Assembly (NCBI RefSeq): GCF_001519075.1
Contig: NZ_KQ954246.1
Location: forward strand, 186,001-250,000
Direction: 5' to 3'
DNA from: Novosphingobium fuchskuhlense
GTDB taxonomy: Bacteria > Pseudomonadota > Alphaproteobacteria > Sphingomonadales > Sphingomonadaceae
DNA: 64,000 bases
The position numbers were made by a program, and so were the translations under genes. The notes below the pieces were generated by a model that saw only the letters and a list, made by a program, of their open reading frames with translations, had not been told where the DNA came from and made no database searches. Below are positions 44,530 to 53,464 of this stretch, piece by piece. How positions within the stretch are numbered: position 1 is the stretch's first letter; each line of letters begins with the position of its first letter.

Positions 44530-45399
44530 ATGGCCGAATACACGCAGATCCTGCTCGATGTGGCTGATGGCGTCGCGACGCTGACGCTCAACCGTCCGAA
44601 CAAGATGAACGCCTACACGCGCACGATGATGACCGAGATCATCGACGCGTTCGACCGCACCGATGCCGACGACAGCGTGCGCGCGGTGATCGTGACGGGC
44701 GCGGGCGACAGGGCCTTCTGCGCGGGCGCGGACCTGACGCCGGAGGACGGCGCGCGGCCTTTCTCCGATCCGACCGAGGTGCCGCTGAACGACGTGAAGG
44801 TGCGCGATGGGGGCGGCTATTGCACCTTGCGCATCTTCAATTCCAAGAAGCCGGTGATCGGTGCGATCAACGGCGCGGCGGTTGGCATTGGCGCCACCAT
44901 GCAGCTGCCGATGGATTTCCGCCTCGCCAGCACCGCGGCGCGCTTCGGTTTCGTGTTCGCGCGGCGCGGGATTGTGCCAGAGGCGGCCTCGAGCTGGTTC
45001 CTGCCGCGCCTTGTCGGCATGAGCCAGGCGCTTGAATGGTGCATGACGGGCCGCGTGTTCGGTGCGGAAGAGGCGCTGGCCGGCGGCCTCGTCCGCTCGC
45101 TCCATGCACCCGATGACCTGCTGCCTGCCGCCCATGCGCTGGCGCGCGAAATTGCCGACAACACCAGCGCCGTCTCCGTCGCGATGACGCGGGCGATGCT
45201 GTGGCGCAATGCGGCAGAGCCGCACCCGATGCACGCCCACCGCGTCGACAGCCGGGCGATCTACCAGCTTTCGCGCGGGGCCGATGCGAAGGAAGGTGTG
45301 GCGAGCTTCCTCGAAAAGCGCGCTCCGGCCTACCCGGGCCGCGTTTCTTCGGATATGCCTTCGTTTTACCCGTGGTGGGAAGAGCCGGGCTGGGAATGA
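44530..45399 (+). CDS. Enoyl-CoA hydratase/isomerase family protein
   Basis: The 289-residue crotonase-fold protein has TGAGDRAFCAGADLTPED and INGAAVGIGATMQLPMDFRL as oxyanion-hole loops, and RRGIVPEAASSWFLPRLVG with the catalytic Glu. A C-terminal FLEKRAPAYPGR and the WW-containing tail are common in CoA hydratases of this subgroup. ATG 44530 is chosen over GTG 44521 for better spacing from GGGAGA. Its stop overlaps the TetR start (ATGA). Confidence 0.92.
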   Translation: MAEYTQILLDVADGVATLTLNRPNKMNAYTRTMMTEIIDAFDRTDADDSVRAVIVTGAGDRAFCAGADLTPEDGARPFSDPTEVPLNDVKVRDGGGYCTLRIFNSKKPVIGAINGAAVGIGATMQLPMDFRLASTAARFGFVFARRGIVPEAASSWFLPRLVGMSQALEWCMTGRVFGAEEALAGGLVRSLHAPDDLLPAAHALAREIADNTSAVSVAMTRAMLWRNAAEPHPMHAHRVDSRAIYQLSRGADAKEGVASFLEKRAPAYPGRVSSDMPSFYPWWEEPGWE

Positions 45400-46049
45400 A
45401 AGAACAGACGAAATTGGCCGATAACGGGGACGGCGTGACGACCGAACAGGCCGGTGCGCGGGAATTGCTGCTGGAAACCGCCTCGCAGATCATGCGCGAG
45501 GGGGACCAGGTCGATATCTCGCTCTCCGAGCTTTCACTGCGCTCGGGGCTCAATTCCGCGTTGGTGAAATACTATTTCGGCAACAAGGCCGGGATGCTGG
45601 GCGAACTGCTCGACCGGGACATGGTGGCGATCATCAAGTCGGTCGGGGCGCTCCTGGCCAAGGACCACATGAGCCCCGAGGCCAAGCTCAGGCAGCACAT
45701 CGCGCGCTGCGTCGATACCTATTATGCGTTCCCCTATCTCAACCGCCTGCTGATGCGGCTGGTGCGCGACAGCGATCCCGCCGAGGCGAAGCGGATTGCC
45801 GACAAGTATCTTGCGCCGCTCAACAAGGCCTATGACCGGCTCATCAGCGACGGCGTGAAGGCCGGCGTGTTCCGCCCGATCGACCCGCAGCTGTTCTATT
45901 TCACCGTGACGGGCGCGGCGGACCGGTTCTTTTCGGCGCGGCTGGTCCTGCGGCACTGCTTCGATCAGGACACGCTGACCGAGGAACTGCGCGACCGCTA
46001 CCGCGAGCATACGGTGGACTTCATCATGGCCGGCATTCTGGCCCGATGA
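45396..46049 (+). CDS. TetR family transcriptional regulator
   Basis: The 217-residue protein has an N-terminal helix-turn-helix, with ISLSELSLRSGLNSALVKYY then FGNKAGML, and a helical ligand-binding C-terminal domain. The ATG overlaps the hydratase stop by 4 nt, placing it in the thiolase operon. It probably represses its own operon until an acyl-CoA or related ligand appears; the palindrome at 42382-42399 is the candidate site. Regulation is inferred from context. Confidence 0.9.
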   Translation: MKEQTKLADNGDGVTTEQAGARELLLETASQIMREGDQVDISLSELSLRSGLNSALVKYYFGNKAGMLGELLDRDMVAIIKSVGALLAKDHMSPEAKLRQHIARCVDTYYAFPYLNRLLMRLVRDSDPAEAKRIADKYLAPLNKAYDRLISDGVKAGVFRPIDPQLFYFTVTGAADRFFSARLVLRHCFDQDTLTEELRDRYREHTVDFIMAGILAR

Positions 46050-46126
46050 CCCGGGCGGTGAGCGGGCCGCTTCGCCATGAGCGCGCTTTTGCTTGCGCGC
46101 GGCGCGCGCTGGCCTAGAAACAGAGC

Positions 46127-46600
46127 ATGGCTGACGCTGAGACCCGCCCCGAAAGCACCAGACTCGCCGACTACATTCCCTATCGCCTCGCGATCACGTC
46201 GAACGCGGTCAGCAGCCTGATCTCGGGCGAATATCACAGCGAGTTCGGACTCAAGATCCCCGAATGGCGGATCATGGCGGTGCTCGGCGATGCCGGACCG
46301 CTGACGCAGCGCGACCTTGTGCGCGCCACGCTGATGGACAAGGTGGCGGTCAACCGTGCGTGCAAGATGCTGGGTGAGCGCGGGCTCGTAGCCCGCAGCC
46401 CGAACGCGGCGGACGGGCGTTCGCACCACTTGTGGCTGACGGACGAGGGCCGGGCGATGTATGACCGGATCTGGCCCAACGCGCTGACGACCTACGAAAA
46501 GATCTTCGCCGCGCTTTCGCCGGCCGAGACGGCCAAGCTGAGAGCGCTGCTGGACAAGTTGCTGAACGCGGTGCGCACCATCGAAGGGGAAAGCCCATGA
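46127..46600 (+). CDS. MarR family transcriptional regulator
   Basis: The 157-residue protein has a MarR winged helix: IPEWRIMAVLGDAGPLTQ, DLVRATLMDKVAVNRACKML and a wing at ARSPNAADGRSHHLWL. MarR proteins of this type often control aromatic catabolism genes. It overlaps the FAH-family gene by 4 nt (ATGA), which suggests joint control. The start is 77 nt after the TetR stop. Confidence 0.9.
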   Translation: MADAETRPESTRLADYIPYRLAITSNAVSSLISGEYHSEFGLKIPEWRIMAVLGDAGPLTQRDLVRATLMDKVAVNRACKMLGERGLVARSPNAADGRSHHLWLTDEGRAMYDRIWPNALTTYEKIFAALSPAETAKLRALLDKLLNAVRTIEGESP

Positions 46601-47616
46601 AACTGGCAAGCCTGCCGCAGCGGCGCGATGGCCGTCTGATTGTCGTCTCGGACGATCTGGCCTGGTATGCCGATGCCGATCATATCGTGCCGACGATGCA
46701 GGGGTTGCTCGATGAGTGGGATCGCTTTGCGCCCTATCTAGAAGCCCTGGCGGTGGAGCTGCAGCACGGCGCGATCCCGCAGAAGCGCTTCCACGAGCGC
46801 GAGGCGGCGGCACCGCTGCCGCGCGCGTTCCAGTGGGCGGATGGCAGCGCCTACGTCAACCACGTCGAGCTGGTGCGCAAGGCGCGGGGGAGCGAGCTTC
46901 CGGCCAGTTTCTGGACCGATCCGCTGATGTACCAGGGTGGCAGCGACGACCTGCGTGGCGCGCGCGAGCCGATCACGCTTGGCGACGAGAGTTGGGGCTG
47001 CGATCTGGAAGCCGAGGTGGTGGTGGTGACCGGCGACGTCCCGCAAGGCGTCTCGCCGAACGAGGCGGTCGGCCACATCCGGCTGATTGGCCTCGTCAAT
47101 GATGTCTCGCTGCGGGGCCTGATCCCGGACGAGCTCGCCAAGGGGTTCGGTTTCGTGCAGTCGAAGCCTGCCAGCCATTTCTCGCCGGTGTTCGCGACGC
47201 CCGAGGGCCTTGGCGCGGCTTGGGCCGGAGGAAAGCTGCACTTGCCGCTGCATGTCGATGTCAACGGGCGGCCGTTCGGCCGGTTGGCGACGGGCGAGGA
47301 CATGACCTTCGATTTTGGCCAACTGATCGCGCATCTGGCCAAGACCCGCCGCATCGGGGCGGGCACGATCATCGGTTCGGGCACGGTTTCAAACCGCGAT
47401 GCCGATGACAAGGCCGGTTACACGGCGGGCCGCCCGGTGCGCGAAGGCGGGCGCGGCTATGCCTGCATCGCCGAACAGCGCATGGTCGAGACCATTCGCA
47501 GCGGTGCGGCAATCACGCCGTTTCTCAAATATGGTGATACCGTGCGGATCGCGGCGAAGGATGCCAAGGGCCACGCCGTGTTCGGCGCCATCGAGCAGAC
47601 GGTTCAGCCGGCCTGA
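46597..47616 (+). CDS. Fumarylacetoacetate hydrolase family protein
   Basis: The 339-residue protein has the FAH catalytic region: WGCDLEAEVVVVTGDV (metal-binding Glu residues), GHIRLIGLVNDVSLR and a C-terminal IIGSGTVSNRDADDK and FLKYGDTVRIAA. Such enzymes cleave C-C bonds of acyl-pyruvates or acylacetoacetates. With the coupled MarR gene it resembles the tyrosine/homogentisate arrangement, but no homogentisate dioxygenase or maleylacetoacetate isomerase gene is adjacent, so the substrate is open. Confidence 0.9.
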   Translation: MKLASLPQRRDGRLIVVSDDLAWYADADHIVPTMQGLLDEWDRFAPYLEALAVELQHGAIPQKRFHEREAAAPLPRAFQWADGSAYVNHVELVRKARGSELPASFWTDPLMYQGGSDDLRGAREPITLGDESWGCDLEAEVVVVTGDVPQGVSPNEAVGHIRLIGLVNDVSLRGLIPDELAKGFGFVQSKPASHFSPVFATPEGLGAAWAGGKLHLPLHVDVNGRPFGRLATGEDMTFDFGQLIAHLAKTRRIGAGTIIGSGTVSNRDADDKAGYTAGRPVREGGRGYACIAEQRMVETIRSGAAITPFLKYGDTVRIAAKDAKGHAVFGAIEQTVQPA

Positions 47617-47626
47617 ACCCGGGCGA

Positions 47627-47643
47627 GGAGGGGCAAGCCCTCC
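47627..47643. terminator. Hairpin between convergent FAH-family and tadC genes
   Basis: GGAGGG and CCCTCC enclose a 5-nt loop in the 41-nt spacer between the two stops. There is no T run. It may end or stabilise both transcripts and belongs to the same GGAGGGGC-type hairpin group as those at 34763 and 43626. Confidence 0.4.
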
Positions 47644-47657
47644 CCACTGCACCGGTA

Positions 47658-48668
47658 TCAGCCCACCTTGCGGTTGAGGAAGTTGTCGCTGATCGAACAG
47701 GCGGCAGGCCCGAGGATCACGACGAACAGCGTCGGCAGAATGAACAGGATCAGCGGGATTGTCATGATCGCCGGCAGACGGGCCGCCTTCTCTTCGGCGC
47801 GCATCATGCGCTCGTTGCGGAATTCGGCCGAAAGCACGCGCAGCGCCGAAGCAAGCGGGGTGCCGTAGCGCTCGGTCTGGATCATGGTTGTCACCACGCC
47901 TTTCACCGAATCGAGCTTCACGCGGTAGGCGAGGTTCTCGAACGCGAGCCGGCGTTCGGTGAGGAACGAAAGTTCGATCGCGGTCAGCGCGAACTCGTCG
48001 CCGAGTTCGGGATAGGCGCGGCCGAGTTCACGGGCGACGCGGGCAAAGGCGCTGTCGACGGTCAGACCGGCCTCGGCGCAGATCACCAACAGGTCGAGCG
48101 CATCGGGCAGCCCCTTGCGGATTTCCTTGGTGCGCTTGTTGGACAGGTTGGTGATCCACAGGTCCGGGCCCTTGTAGCCCAGGATCACCATGGCTGCGAA
48201 CAGACCGAACTTCTTGTAGGCCGGCCAGAGCGGGAAGTAGTTCACGCCGTAGATCAGCACGCCGAAGATCAGGCCGAGCACGATCGGCCCGATCATCCGC
48301 GCAAGAACGACCGCGACCGCCCATTCCTTCTTGCGGATGCCGGCCTGCGCCAGTTTCTGCTGGATCTCCTTGAGCTGGCTGTCCTGCAGGACCTTCAGCG
48401 ATTCGAGGAAGGTCTTGATGTTGTCGGTCGTCTCGTTGCGGCGGACGATGCTCTGGCGCTTCTTTGCGTTGACGGTGACGATGCCGGCCTTGAGCTGATC
48501 GCGCCGTTCGTTGAGCGCCTTGACGCGCTTGGCCATCGGATCGCGCACGGTGATGGCGGCGTAGATCGCCAGCAGCATCGCGGCCGCTGCGATCCCCATG
48601 AGGATCGAGCCGACGTAGATGACATCGACGCCGAGAAGCGTGGGGCCGGTGGGGGGATTGACGTTCAC
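47658..48668 (-). CDS. tadC: Tad pilus inner-membrane platform protein TadC
   Basis: The 336-residue protein is a GspF/T2SSF-type membrane protein with an N-terminal hydrophobic segment, a large cytoplasmic region and several membrane segments near the C-terminus. The T2SSF block GLPDALDLLVICAEAGLTVD is clear. The GTG at 48668 has GGGGA upstream and lies 13 nt after tadB; an ORF start at 48749 would overlap tadB. With TadB it forms the platform that assembles Flp pili. Last gene of the tad run. Confidence 0.9.
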   Translation of the reverse strand: MNVNPPTGPTLLGVDVIYVGSILMGIAAAAMLLAIYAAITVRDPMAKRVKALNERRDQLKAGIVTVNAKKRQSIVRRNETTDNIKTFLESLKVLQDSQLKEIQQKLAQAGIRKKEWAVAVVLARMIGPIVLGLIFGVLIYGVNYFPLWPAYKKFGLFAAMVILGYKGPDLWITNLSNKRTKEIRKGLPDALDLLVICAEAGLTVDSAFARVARELGRAYPELGDEFALTAIELSFLTERRLAFENLAYRVKLDSVKGVVTTMIQTERYGTPLASALRVLSAEFRNERMMRAEEKAARLPAIMTIPLILFILPTLFVVILGPAACSISDNFLNRKVG

Positions 48669-48681
48669 AGTGGTTTCCCCA

Positions 48682-49653
48682 TCAGATCTCGAAGTTGACC
48701 ATCTGCGCCATGATCCAGGCGCCGATGCCAAGCCAGGTAAGGCCGCCAAGGCCGGCGATGATGAGCCGCTCGTCGACGAAGAACTTGCCGAGGTAGGCAG
48801 GGTTGATCGAATAGATGAGCGCGAACACGATGAACGGAAGCGAGCCGACGATATAGGCCGACGCCTTCGATTCCGAGCTCATCGCTGAAATCTTGAGCTT
48901 CATCTGGGCGCGCTTGCGCAGCACGTCGGCCAGGTTCGCCAGCGTTTCGGCAAGGTTGCCGCCGGTCTCGCGCTGGATCGCGAGTGTGATGCAGAAGAAG
49001 CTGAATTCGGCCATGTCGAGCCGGTTCGCCGTTTCCTGCAGCGATTCCTCCATCGTGCGGCCTACCTTGATGCGGTCGGTCACCAGCTTGAATTCCTCGC
49101 CCACGGGGCCGGGCAATTCGGTGGCGACCACGCCGAGCGTTTCGGTGATCGGCAGGCCCGAGCGCAGGCCGCGTACGAGCAGTTCGAGCGCATCGGGGAA
49201 CTTGGCGACGAAGCTGGTCTTGCGCTTGTTGATCGCGCGGCCGACGAAGAAGTGCGGCAGGCCCGCGCCGACCAGCACGCCCGCGCCGAGGCCGAGCAGC
49301 AGCGCACCGGTCTTGATCAGGATAAGCAGCGCCACGCCGAGGCCCAGCCCCAGCGAGGTGTAGAGATACTGGGTGAGGGTCCAGCCCTTGCCGGTCTTGT
49401 GCAGGCGCAGCGCCAGCGCCTCGATGCGCGAGCCCGAGCCGGCCTTCTTGAAGGTGGTCGGTTTGCGGTTGGCAACGGCCTTGCGGTACTGCGCCTCGAC
49501 CTTGTCGACCGCACTGTCCGAATGGCGGAAGCGCACGGATTGCAGGCGGCGCGACGCCTCGCGGTTGGCGGAGGGGCCGCTCAGCGCGAGCGCCATCAGC
49601 GCCAGAACAAGCGCCGCTCCTATGCCAAGGATCACGAGTTGCATCATGTTCAT
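48682..49653 (-). CDS. tadB: Tad pilus inner-membrane platform protein TadB
   Basis: The 323-residue protein has an N-terminal membrane segment, a cytoplasmic linker and the T2SSF domain (FPDALELLVRGLRSGLPITE) with membrane helices after it. It is the partner of TadC in the Tad/Flp secretion platform. The expected cpaF/tadA ATPase gene, which normally lies between cpaE and tadB, is absent: only 79 nt separate the two genes. Confidence 0.9.
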   Translation of the reverse strand: MNMMQLVILGIGAALVLALMALALSGPSANREASRRLQSVRFRHSDSAVDKVEAQYRKAVANRKPTTFKKAGSGSRIEALALRLHKTGKGWTLTQYLYTSLGLGLGVALLILIKTGALLLGLGAGVLVGAGLPHFFVGRAINKRKTSFVAKFPDALELLVRGLRSGLPITETLGVVATELPGPVGEEFKLVTDRIKVGRTMEESLQETANRLDMAEFSFFCITLAIQRETGGNLAETLANLADVLRKRAQMKLKISAMSSESKASAYIVGSLPFIVFALIYSINPAYLGKFFVDERLIIAGLGGLTWLGIGAWIMAQMVNFEI

Positions 49654-49732
49654 CGCGCGGTCCTGCCAGGTCTTTCAGTGTCTGCGCGCCGGCGCGCCAG
49701 CCCCTGGTGGGGATGGGGGTGCCGGCTGCGGA

Positions 49733-51067
49733 TCATGCGGGGGTTCCGGCCTTGGCCTTGCCGGAGTTCAGGATCTTCTTGAAATCGAACTTGCCGAGCA
49801 GCGAGGTCTTGCCGCCCGGAGCGCCGCCATTCTTGTCGCCGCCCTTGTCCGCCGCCTTGTCCTTCGCCTTGCCCTTGGCCTTGGTGTCGACCACTTCGCC
49901 GTCGCTGCCGGTGGCGATGATCGCGCTGCCCAGATCGCGCAGCACCACCCCGGCCTTGCTGCCGCGGTTTGCGGCAGCGAACGTCTGGCCGAGCTTGGCC
50001 GCATTGGCAGCGGCCTTGACGTCGTAGGGCACGACGTAATTGATCTTTCGCTCGATCGAGGCTTCGAAGTCCGAACGACTGATTTCGCCGACGCCGGAGT
50101 GGACCTTGTTGGCCACCACGATCGTCTCGGCATGCTTGGCGTTGGTCTTGAGCCACGACAGCAGGCGGATCGCATCGCGCGCGCCGGCGAGCGTGAGTTC
50201 GGTGGCCACGACGACCACGTTCACATCCGCCAGAAGATGCGGGAAGTTGATCAGCATGTTGCGCGGCAGATCGATCATCGTCATTTCGAACGCGTGGCGG
50301 AATTCCTCCTCCAGTTGCACGAAGGCGCTGCCGTCGGTCATCAGAGGCGAGCTGATCGGAGCTTCGGCCGAGAGGATCGCCAGATTGTCGTTGGCGCGGA
50401 TCATCGCGCGTTCGATGAAGAGACCGTCGATGCGGCTCGGGTTGTCGATCGCGTCGGTGAGGCCCCGGCCCGGCTCGAGATCGAGCGTGAGCGCGCCGGT
50501 GCCGAAATGCACGTCGAGATCGAGCAGCGCGGTCGGCAGGCGGTGGTCTGCGCTGAACAGCCAGGCCAGCGAGGTCGCGATGGTTGAGGCGCCGACACCG
50601 CCGCGCGTGCCGACCACGGCGGTCGAGACATGGCGCTTGGCCGTGCTGCCGTCAGCGGATTTGGGCGCGGCGAAGATCGCTTGGGCCTGAACCAGCGCAT
50701 CGCGCACCTGGCCCGGCGTCAGCGGCTTCAGGAGATAGTCCTGGATGCCCGAGGCGAGGAGGTCGCGGTAGAGGCGCACATCGTTGACCTGGCCGACCGC
50801 GATGACCACGGTGCCGGGTTCGCAGACTTCCGCCAGCGCGTTGATATCGCTCAGCGGATCGCCGCTTTCCGAAAGGTCGACCATCAGGATCGCCGGCGAA
50901 GCGGCAATCGAGAGCGACTGGATCGCGTTGCGCAGGCCGCCCTTGTTGCACTTTTCCGGCTGCCAGCCCATGTCGACCGTGACAGGGCGCAGCACATCGA
51001 GCGCGGAATCGTCGCACATGAAGGCCGCGAACATGTCGCGATTGGTGGTTTTCCAGGACGCACTCAT
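49733..51067 (-). CDS. cpaE: Tad pilus ATPase-like localisation protein CpaE/TadZ
   Basis: The 444-residue protein has a receiver-like N-terminal part (DINALAEVCEPG, QDYLLKPLTPGQVRDAL) and a MinD/ParA-type ATPase domain with a deviant P-loop GTRGGVGASTIATSL that lacks the usual Lys before Ser/Thr, as is common in CpaE. It positions the pilus machine at a cell pole. The C-terminal 40 residues are Lys/Gly-rich. Overlap and spacing place it directly after cpaD (3 nt). Confidence 0.92.
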   Translation of the reverse strand: MSASWKTTNRDMFAAFMCDDSALDVLRPVTVDMGWQPEKCNKGGLRNAIQSLSIAASPAILMVDLSESGDPLSDINALAEVCEPGTVVIAVGQVNDVRLYRDLLASGIQDYLLKPLTPGQVRDALVQAQAIFAAPKSADGSTAKRHVSTAVVGTRGGVGASTIATSLAWLFSADHRLPTALLDLDVHFGTGALTLDLEPGRGLTDAIDNPSRIDGLFIERAMIRANDNLAILSAEAPISSPLMTDGSAFVQLEEEFRHAFEMTMIDLPRNMLINFPHLLADVNVVVVATELTLAGARDAIRLLSWLKTNAKHAETIVVANKVHSGVGEISRSDFEASIERKINYVVPYDVKAAANAAKLGQTFAAANRGSKAGVVLRDLGSAIIATGSDGEVVDTKAKGKAKDKAADKGGDKNGGAPGGKTSLLGKFDFKKILNSGKAKAGTPA

Positions 51068-51070
51068 CGA

Positions 51071-51757
51071 TCAGTTCCCCCCGGTGGACTTGCTGGACAC
51101 GGACTTCAGACCCTGCGCGCCCGTGGGCGGTTGGTCGCGATAGGACTTGATCGCCTTGCTGTTGCTCTGGGTGATCGTGGTGCTCATGCCTTTCGCGCCG
51201 TGAACAAGGTCTTCCTTGTTGGCGACCATCACGGCCATGTTCCCGTTCACCGCGCAGCCGAAATTGGGCGAGGTGGCATTGTTCGTGCGGTTGTCGATCT
51301 TGTCCGACCAGTCCGGGCAGCCGGGCACGCTGGCCTCGGTGCGCGAGACGACGATGCGCGCGGTTCCGGGTGCGATCGAACCTTCGGTGACCGGGGCGAT
51401 ATCGGCCAGCAGCATGCCGAAGCGGCCGGCGACCTTTTCGACCGCTTCGCGGGTCTGCGAGGAATCAACGGGGTCGTCTACCGAAACGCGGTCACCGTAG
51501 CCGAGATCGAGCGCATCGAGCCAGCCGGCGAGGCGGCGCTGTTCGGAAACCGCAAGGCCGCCGCCGGGGAGGGTCTGCACGTCGAAAACGAAGCTGGTGC
51601 GCTGCACGACCGGCTGGCGCACGCTGTCGAGGCTGCGGTTCATGTCGGTCGCCGGGCTGTTGCACGCGGCGAGCGGCAGGCTGAGCATGCCGGCCAGCAG
51701 CAGGATCCGGGCAGCGCCACCAGTGGGCAGAGCGATGCGGGGCTTACGATTGGACAT
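51071..51757 (-). CDS. cpaD: Tad pilus assembly lipoprotein CpaD
   Basis: The 228-residue protein has a lipoprotein signal with the lipobox LAAC (Cys32) and the CpaD family body (SEQRRLAGWLDALDLGYGDR, IVVSRTEASVPGCPDWS). It is thought to help assemble or pilot the secretin. ATG 51757 is preferred, with AGGG 7 nt upstream; a GTG at 51775 would overlap cpaC by 4 nt and is an alternative. Confidence 0.88.
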   Translation of the reverse strand: MSNRKPRIALPTGGAARILLLAGMLSLPLAACNSPATDMNRSLDSVRQPVVQRTSFVFDVQTLPGGGLAVSEQRRLAGWLDALDLGYGDRVSVDDPVDSSQTREAVEKVAGRFGMLLADIAPVTEGSIAPGTARIVVSRTEASVPGCPDWSDKIDNRTNNATSPNFGCAVNGNMAVMVANKEDLVHGAKGMSTTITQSNSKAIKSYRDQPPTGAQGLKSVSSKSTGGN

Positions 51758-51771
51758 GGACTGGCCCTTTC

Positions 51772-53406
51772 TCACTGGAAGCTGAAGCCGGGCGCGGCAT
51801 CGGCGTTGGCTTGGCGGTTGCGGGTGGGACGCGAGGTCTTCTGCGGAGCCGCCGGCACGACCGGCACCGCGGAGGGCGCAGCGACGTTCGGGGCCGGTTC
51901 ATCGAGCGCGCCGACCTTCGGGCCGTTCGCCTGCACCGTTCCGGACTTCTCGGTCGGCTTGGGGCGATCGCCACCGGTGACCCCGTCCGCTTCCATGTGG
52001 CCGAGGAACTGCTGCAGCGCCGTGGACGTCTTGAAGCCGTCGGTGGGCAGCTTGATCTCGCTCGCATCGACCGGGTTCACGAGATAGGGCGTGACCACGA
52101 TGACCAGCTCGGTTTCGCCCTTGCGGAACGCGGTCGAGCGGAACAGCGAGCCCAGGATCGGCAGATCGCCGGCGCCCGGCATCTTGGTGATCGTGTTCTG
52201 CGCGCTGTTGCGCAGCAGCCCGGCGATCATGAAGCTCTGGCCCGAGCCGAGCTCCACCGTGGTTTCGGCGCTGCGCACGGTGAGTGCGGAGACGGTGAAG
52301 CTGTTGCTGATGATCGCGCCGTCCGACGAGAGTTCGGACACTTCCGGCTTGACGCGCAGCGAGATTCGCCCGTTGGCGAGCACGGTGGGCGTGTAGGCGA
52401 GGCTGATGCCGTACTTCTTGAACTCGATCGCGGTGTTGCCGAGCCCGGTCGAGATCGGGATCGGGTATTCGCCGCCCGCGAGGAACGTGGCGGTCTCGCC
52501 CGAAAGCGCGGTCAGGTTGGGTTCTGCGAGGCTGGTGACAAGGCCGATGGTCTCGCCCAGATCGAGCGCGCCCAGCACATTGACACCGAACAGCTTGGTG
52601 AGGCCCGCCAAAGTCGACTGACCCTGCAGCGGCGTGACGCTGGTACCGGGCTTCGAGACTTCCGCACCCGTCACCGGATTGATGAACGTGCGCGCCGTCT
52701 GCGTGCCCATGCCGAGCGGCAGTTCCGCGCCCGGTGCGCCGATGTTGATCGCGGAAGCCGGCGAGCGGCCCTGGCTGAGGCCGAACTGGAAGCCGCTGGA
52801 GCCGTCGATGGTGGTGAAGTTGGTGCCGATCTGGCGGATCAGCGAACGGTTCACTTCGGCAAACTTCACATGAAGGTTCACCTGCAGCGGCGTTGCCATC
52901 TTGAGGCGGCTGATCACGTTGGTCTTGTCGTCGACGAAGGCCTTCACGAGGCGCTCAGCCTCGGCGGCATCCTCGGGCGCGGCGATCGTGCCGGTGAGGA
53001 GCACCGTGTTGTTCATCGTCGAGGTGACGATGTGTGCTTCGGGCATGGCCAGCTTCAGCATCTGGTCGATGCTGTCGATATTGGTGCCGACGCGCACATT
53101 GGCCGACCACACCACATCACCGTTGGCGTTGCTGGCATATACTGTCGTCTCGCCGCCGGCCTTGCCGAACACGTAGAGCTGGTTGGTCGACTTGACCTGG
53201 ACGTCGGCCACGGTGTCGTTGGCGACGAACACATCGGTCATCTTGCCGGGCAGGGTCACGAGCTGGCCGCGGCCGATCGAGATCGCGATGCTGCGCGCCG
53301 GGCTGGTGACCGACTGGGCCGATGCGGCCGAGGGTGCTGCGACCAGCGCCAGCGGAACCGCGAGAGCAGCGAGCGGGAGCAGCGTGGATGCGATACGGGC
53401 CTTCAT
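51772..53406 (-). CDS. cpaC: Tad pilus outer-membrane secretin CpaC/RcpA
   Basis: The 544-residue protein has a signal peptide (ATG 53406 start), a BON/pilus N-terminal region with VKFAEVNRSLIRQIG and a secretin domain ending GAGDLPILGSLFRS and ELVIVVTPYLV. It forms the outer-membrane pore for Flp pili. An ORF extending to 53463 adds a short leader and is less likely. It is followed directly by cpaD. Confidence 0.93.
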   Translation of the reverse strand: MKARIASTLLPLAALAVPLALVAAPSAASAQSVTSPARSIAISIGRGQLVTLPGKMTDVFVANDTVADVQVKSTNQLYVFGKAGGETTVYASNANGDVVWSANVRVGTNIDSIDQMLKLAMPEAHIVTSTMNNTVLLTGTIAAPEDAAEAERLVKAFVDDKTNVISRLKMATPLQVNLHVKFAEVNRSLIRQIGTNFTTIDGSSGFQFGLSQGRSPASAINIGAPGAELPLGMGTQTARTFINPVTGAEVSKPGTSVTPLQGQSTLAGLTKLFGVNVLGALDLGETIGLVTSLAEPNLTALSGETATFLAGGEYPIPISTGLGNTAIEFKKYGISLAYTPTVLANGRISLRVKPEVSELSSDGAIISNSFTVSALTVRSAETTVELGSGQSFMIAGLLRNSAQNTITKMPGAGDLPILGSLFRSTAFRKGETELVIVVTPYLVNPVDASEIKLPTDGFKTSTALQQFLGHMEADGVTGGDRPKPTEKSGTVQANGPKVGALDEPAPNVAAPSAVPVVPAAPQKTSRPTRNRQANADAAPGFSFQ

Positions 53407-53464
53407 GGTCTTGCCTTTCGCGGGCGCGGAATGCGGAGCGGTGCGATGCATCTGAGTGGGCATC

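Noticed and set aside
43348..45240. 630-codon minus-strand open frame across the SDR and hydratase genes
   Set aside because: Antisense shadow; the plus-strand genes carry intact catalytic motifs.
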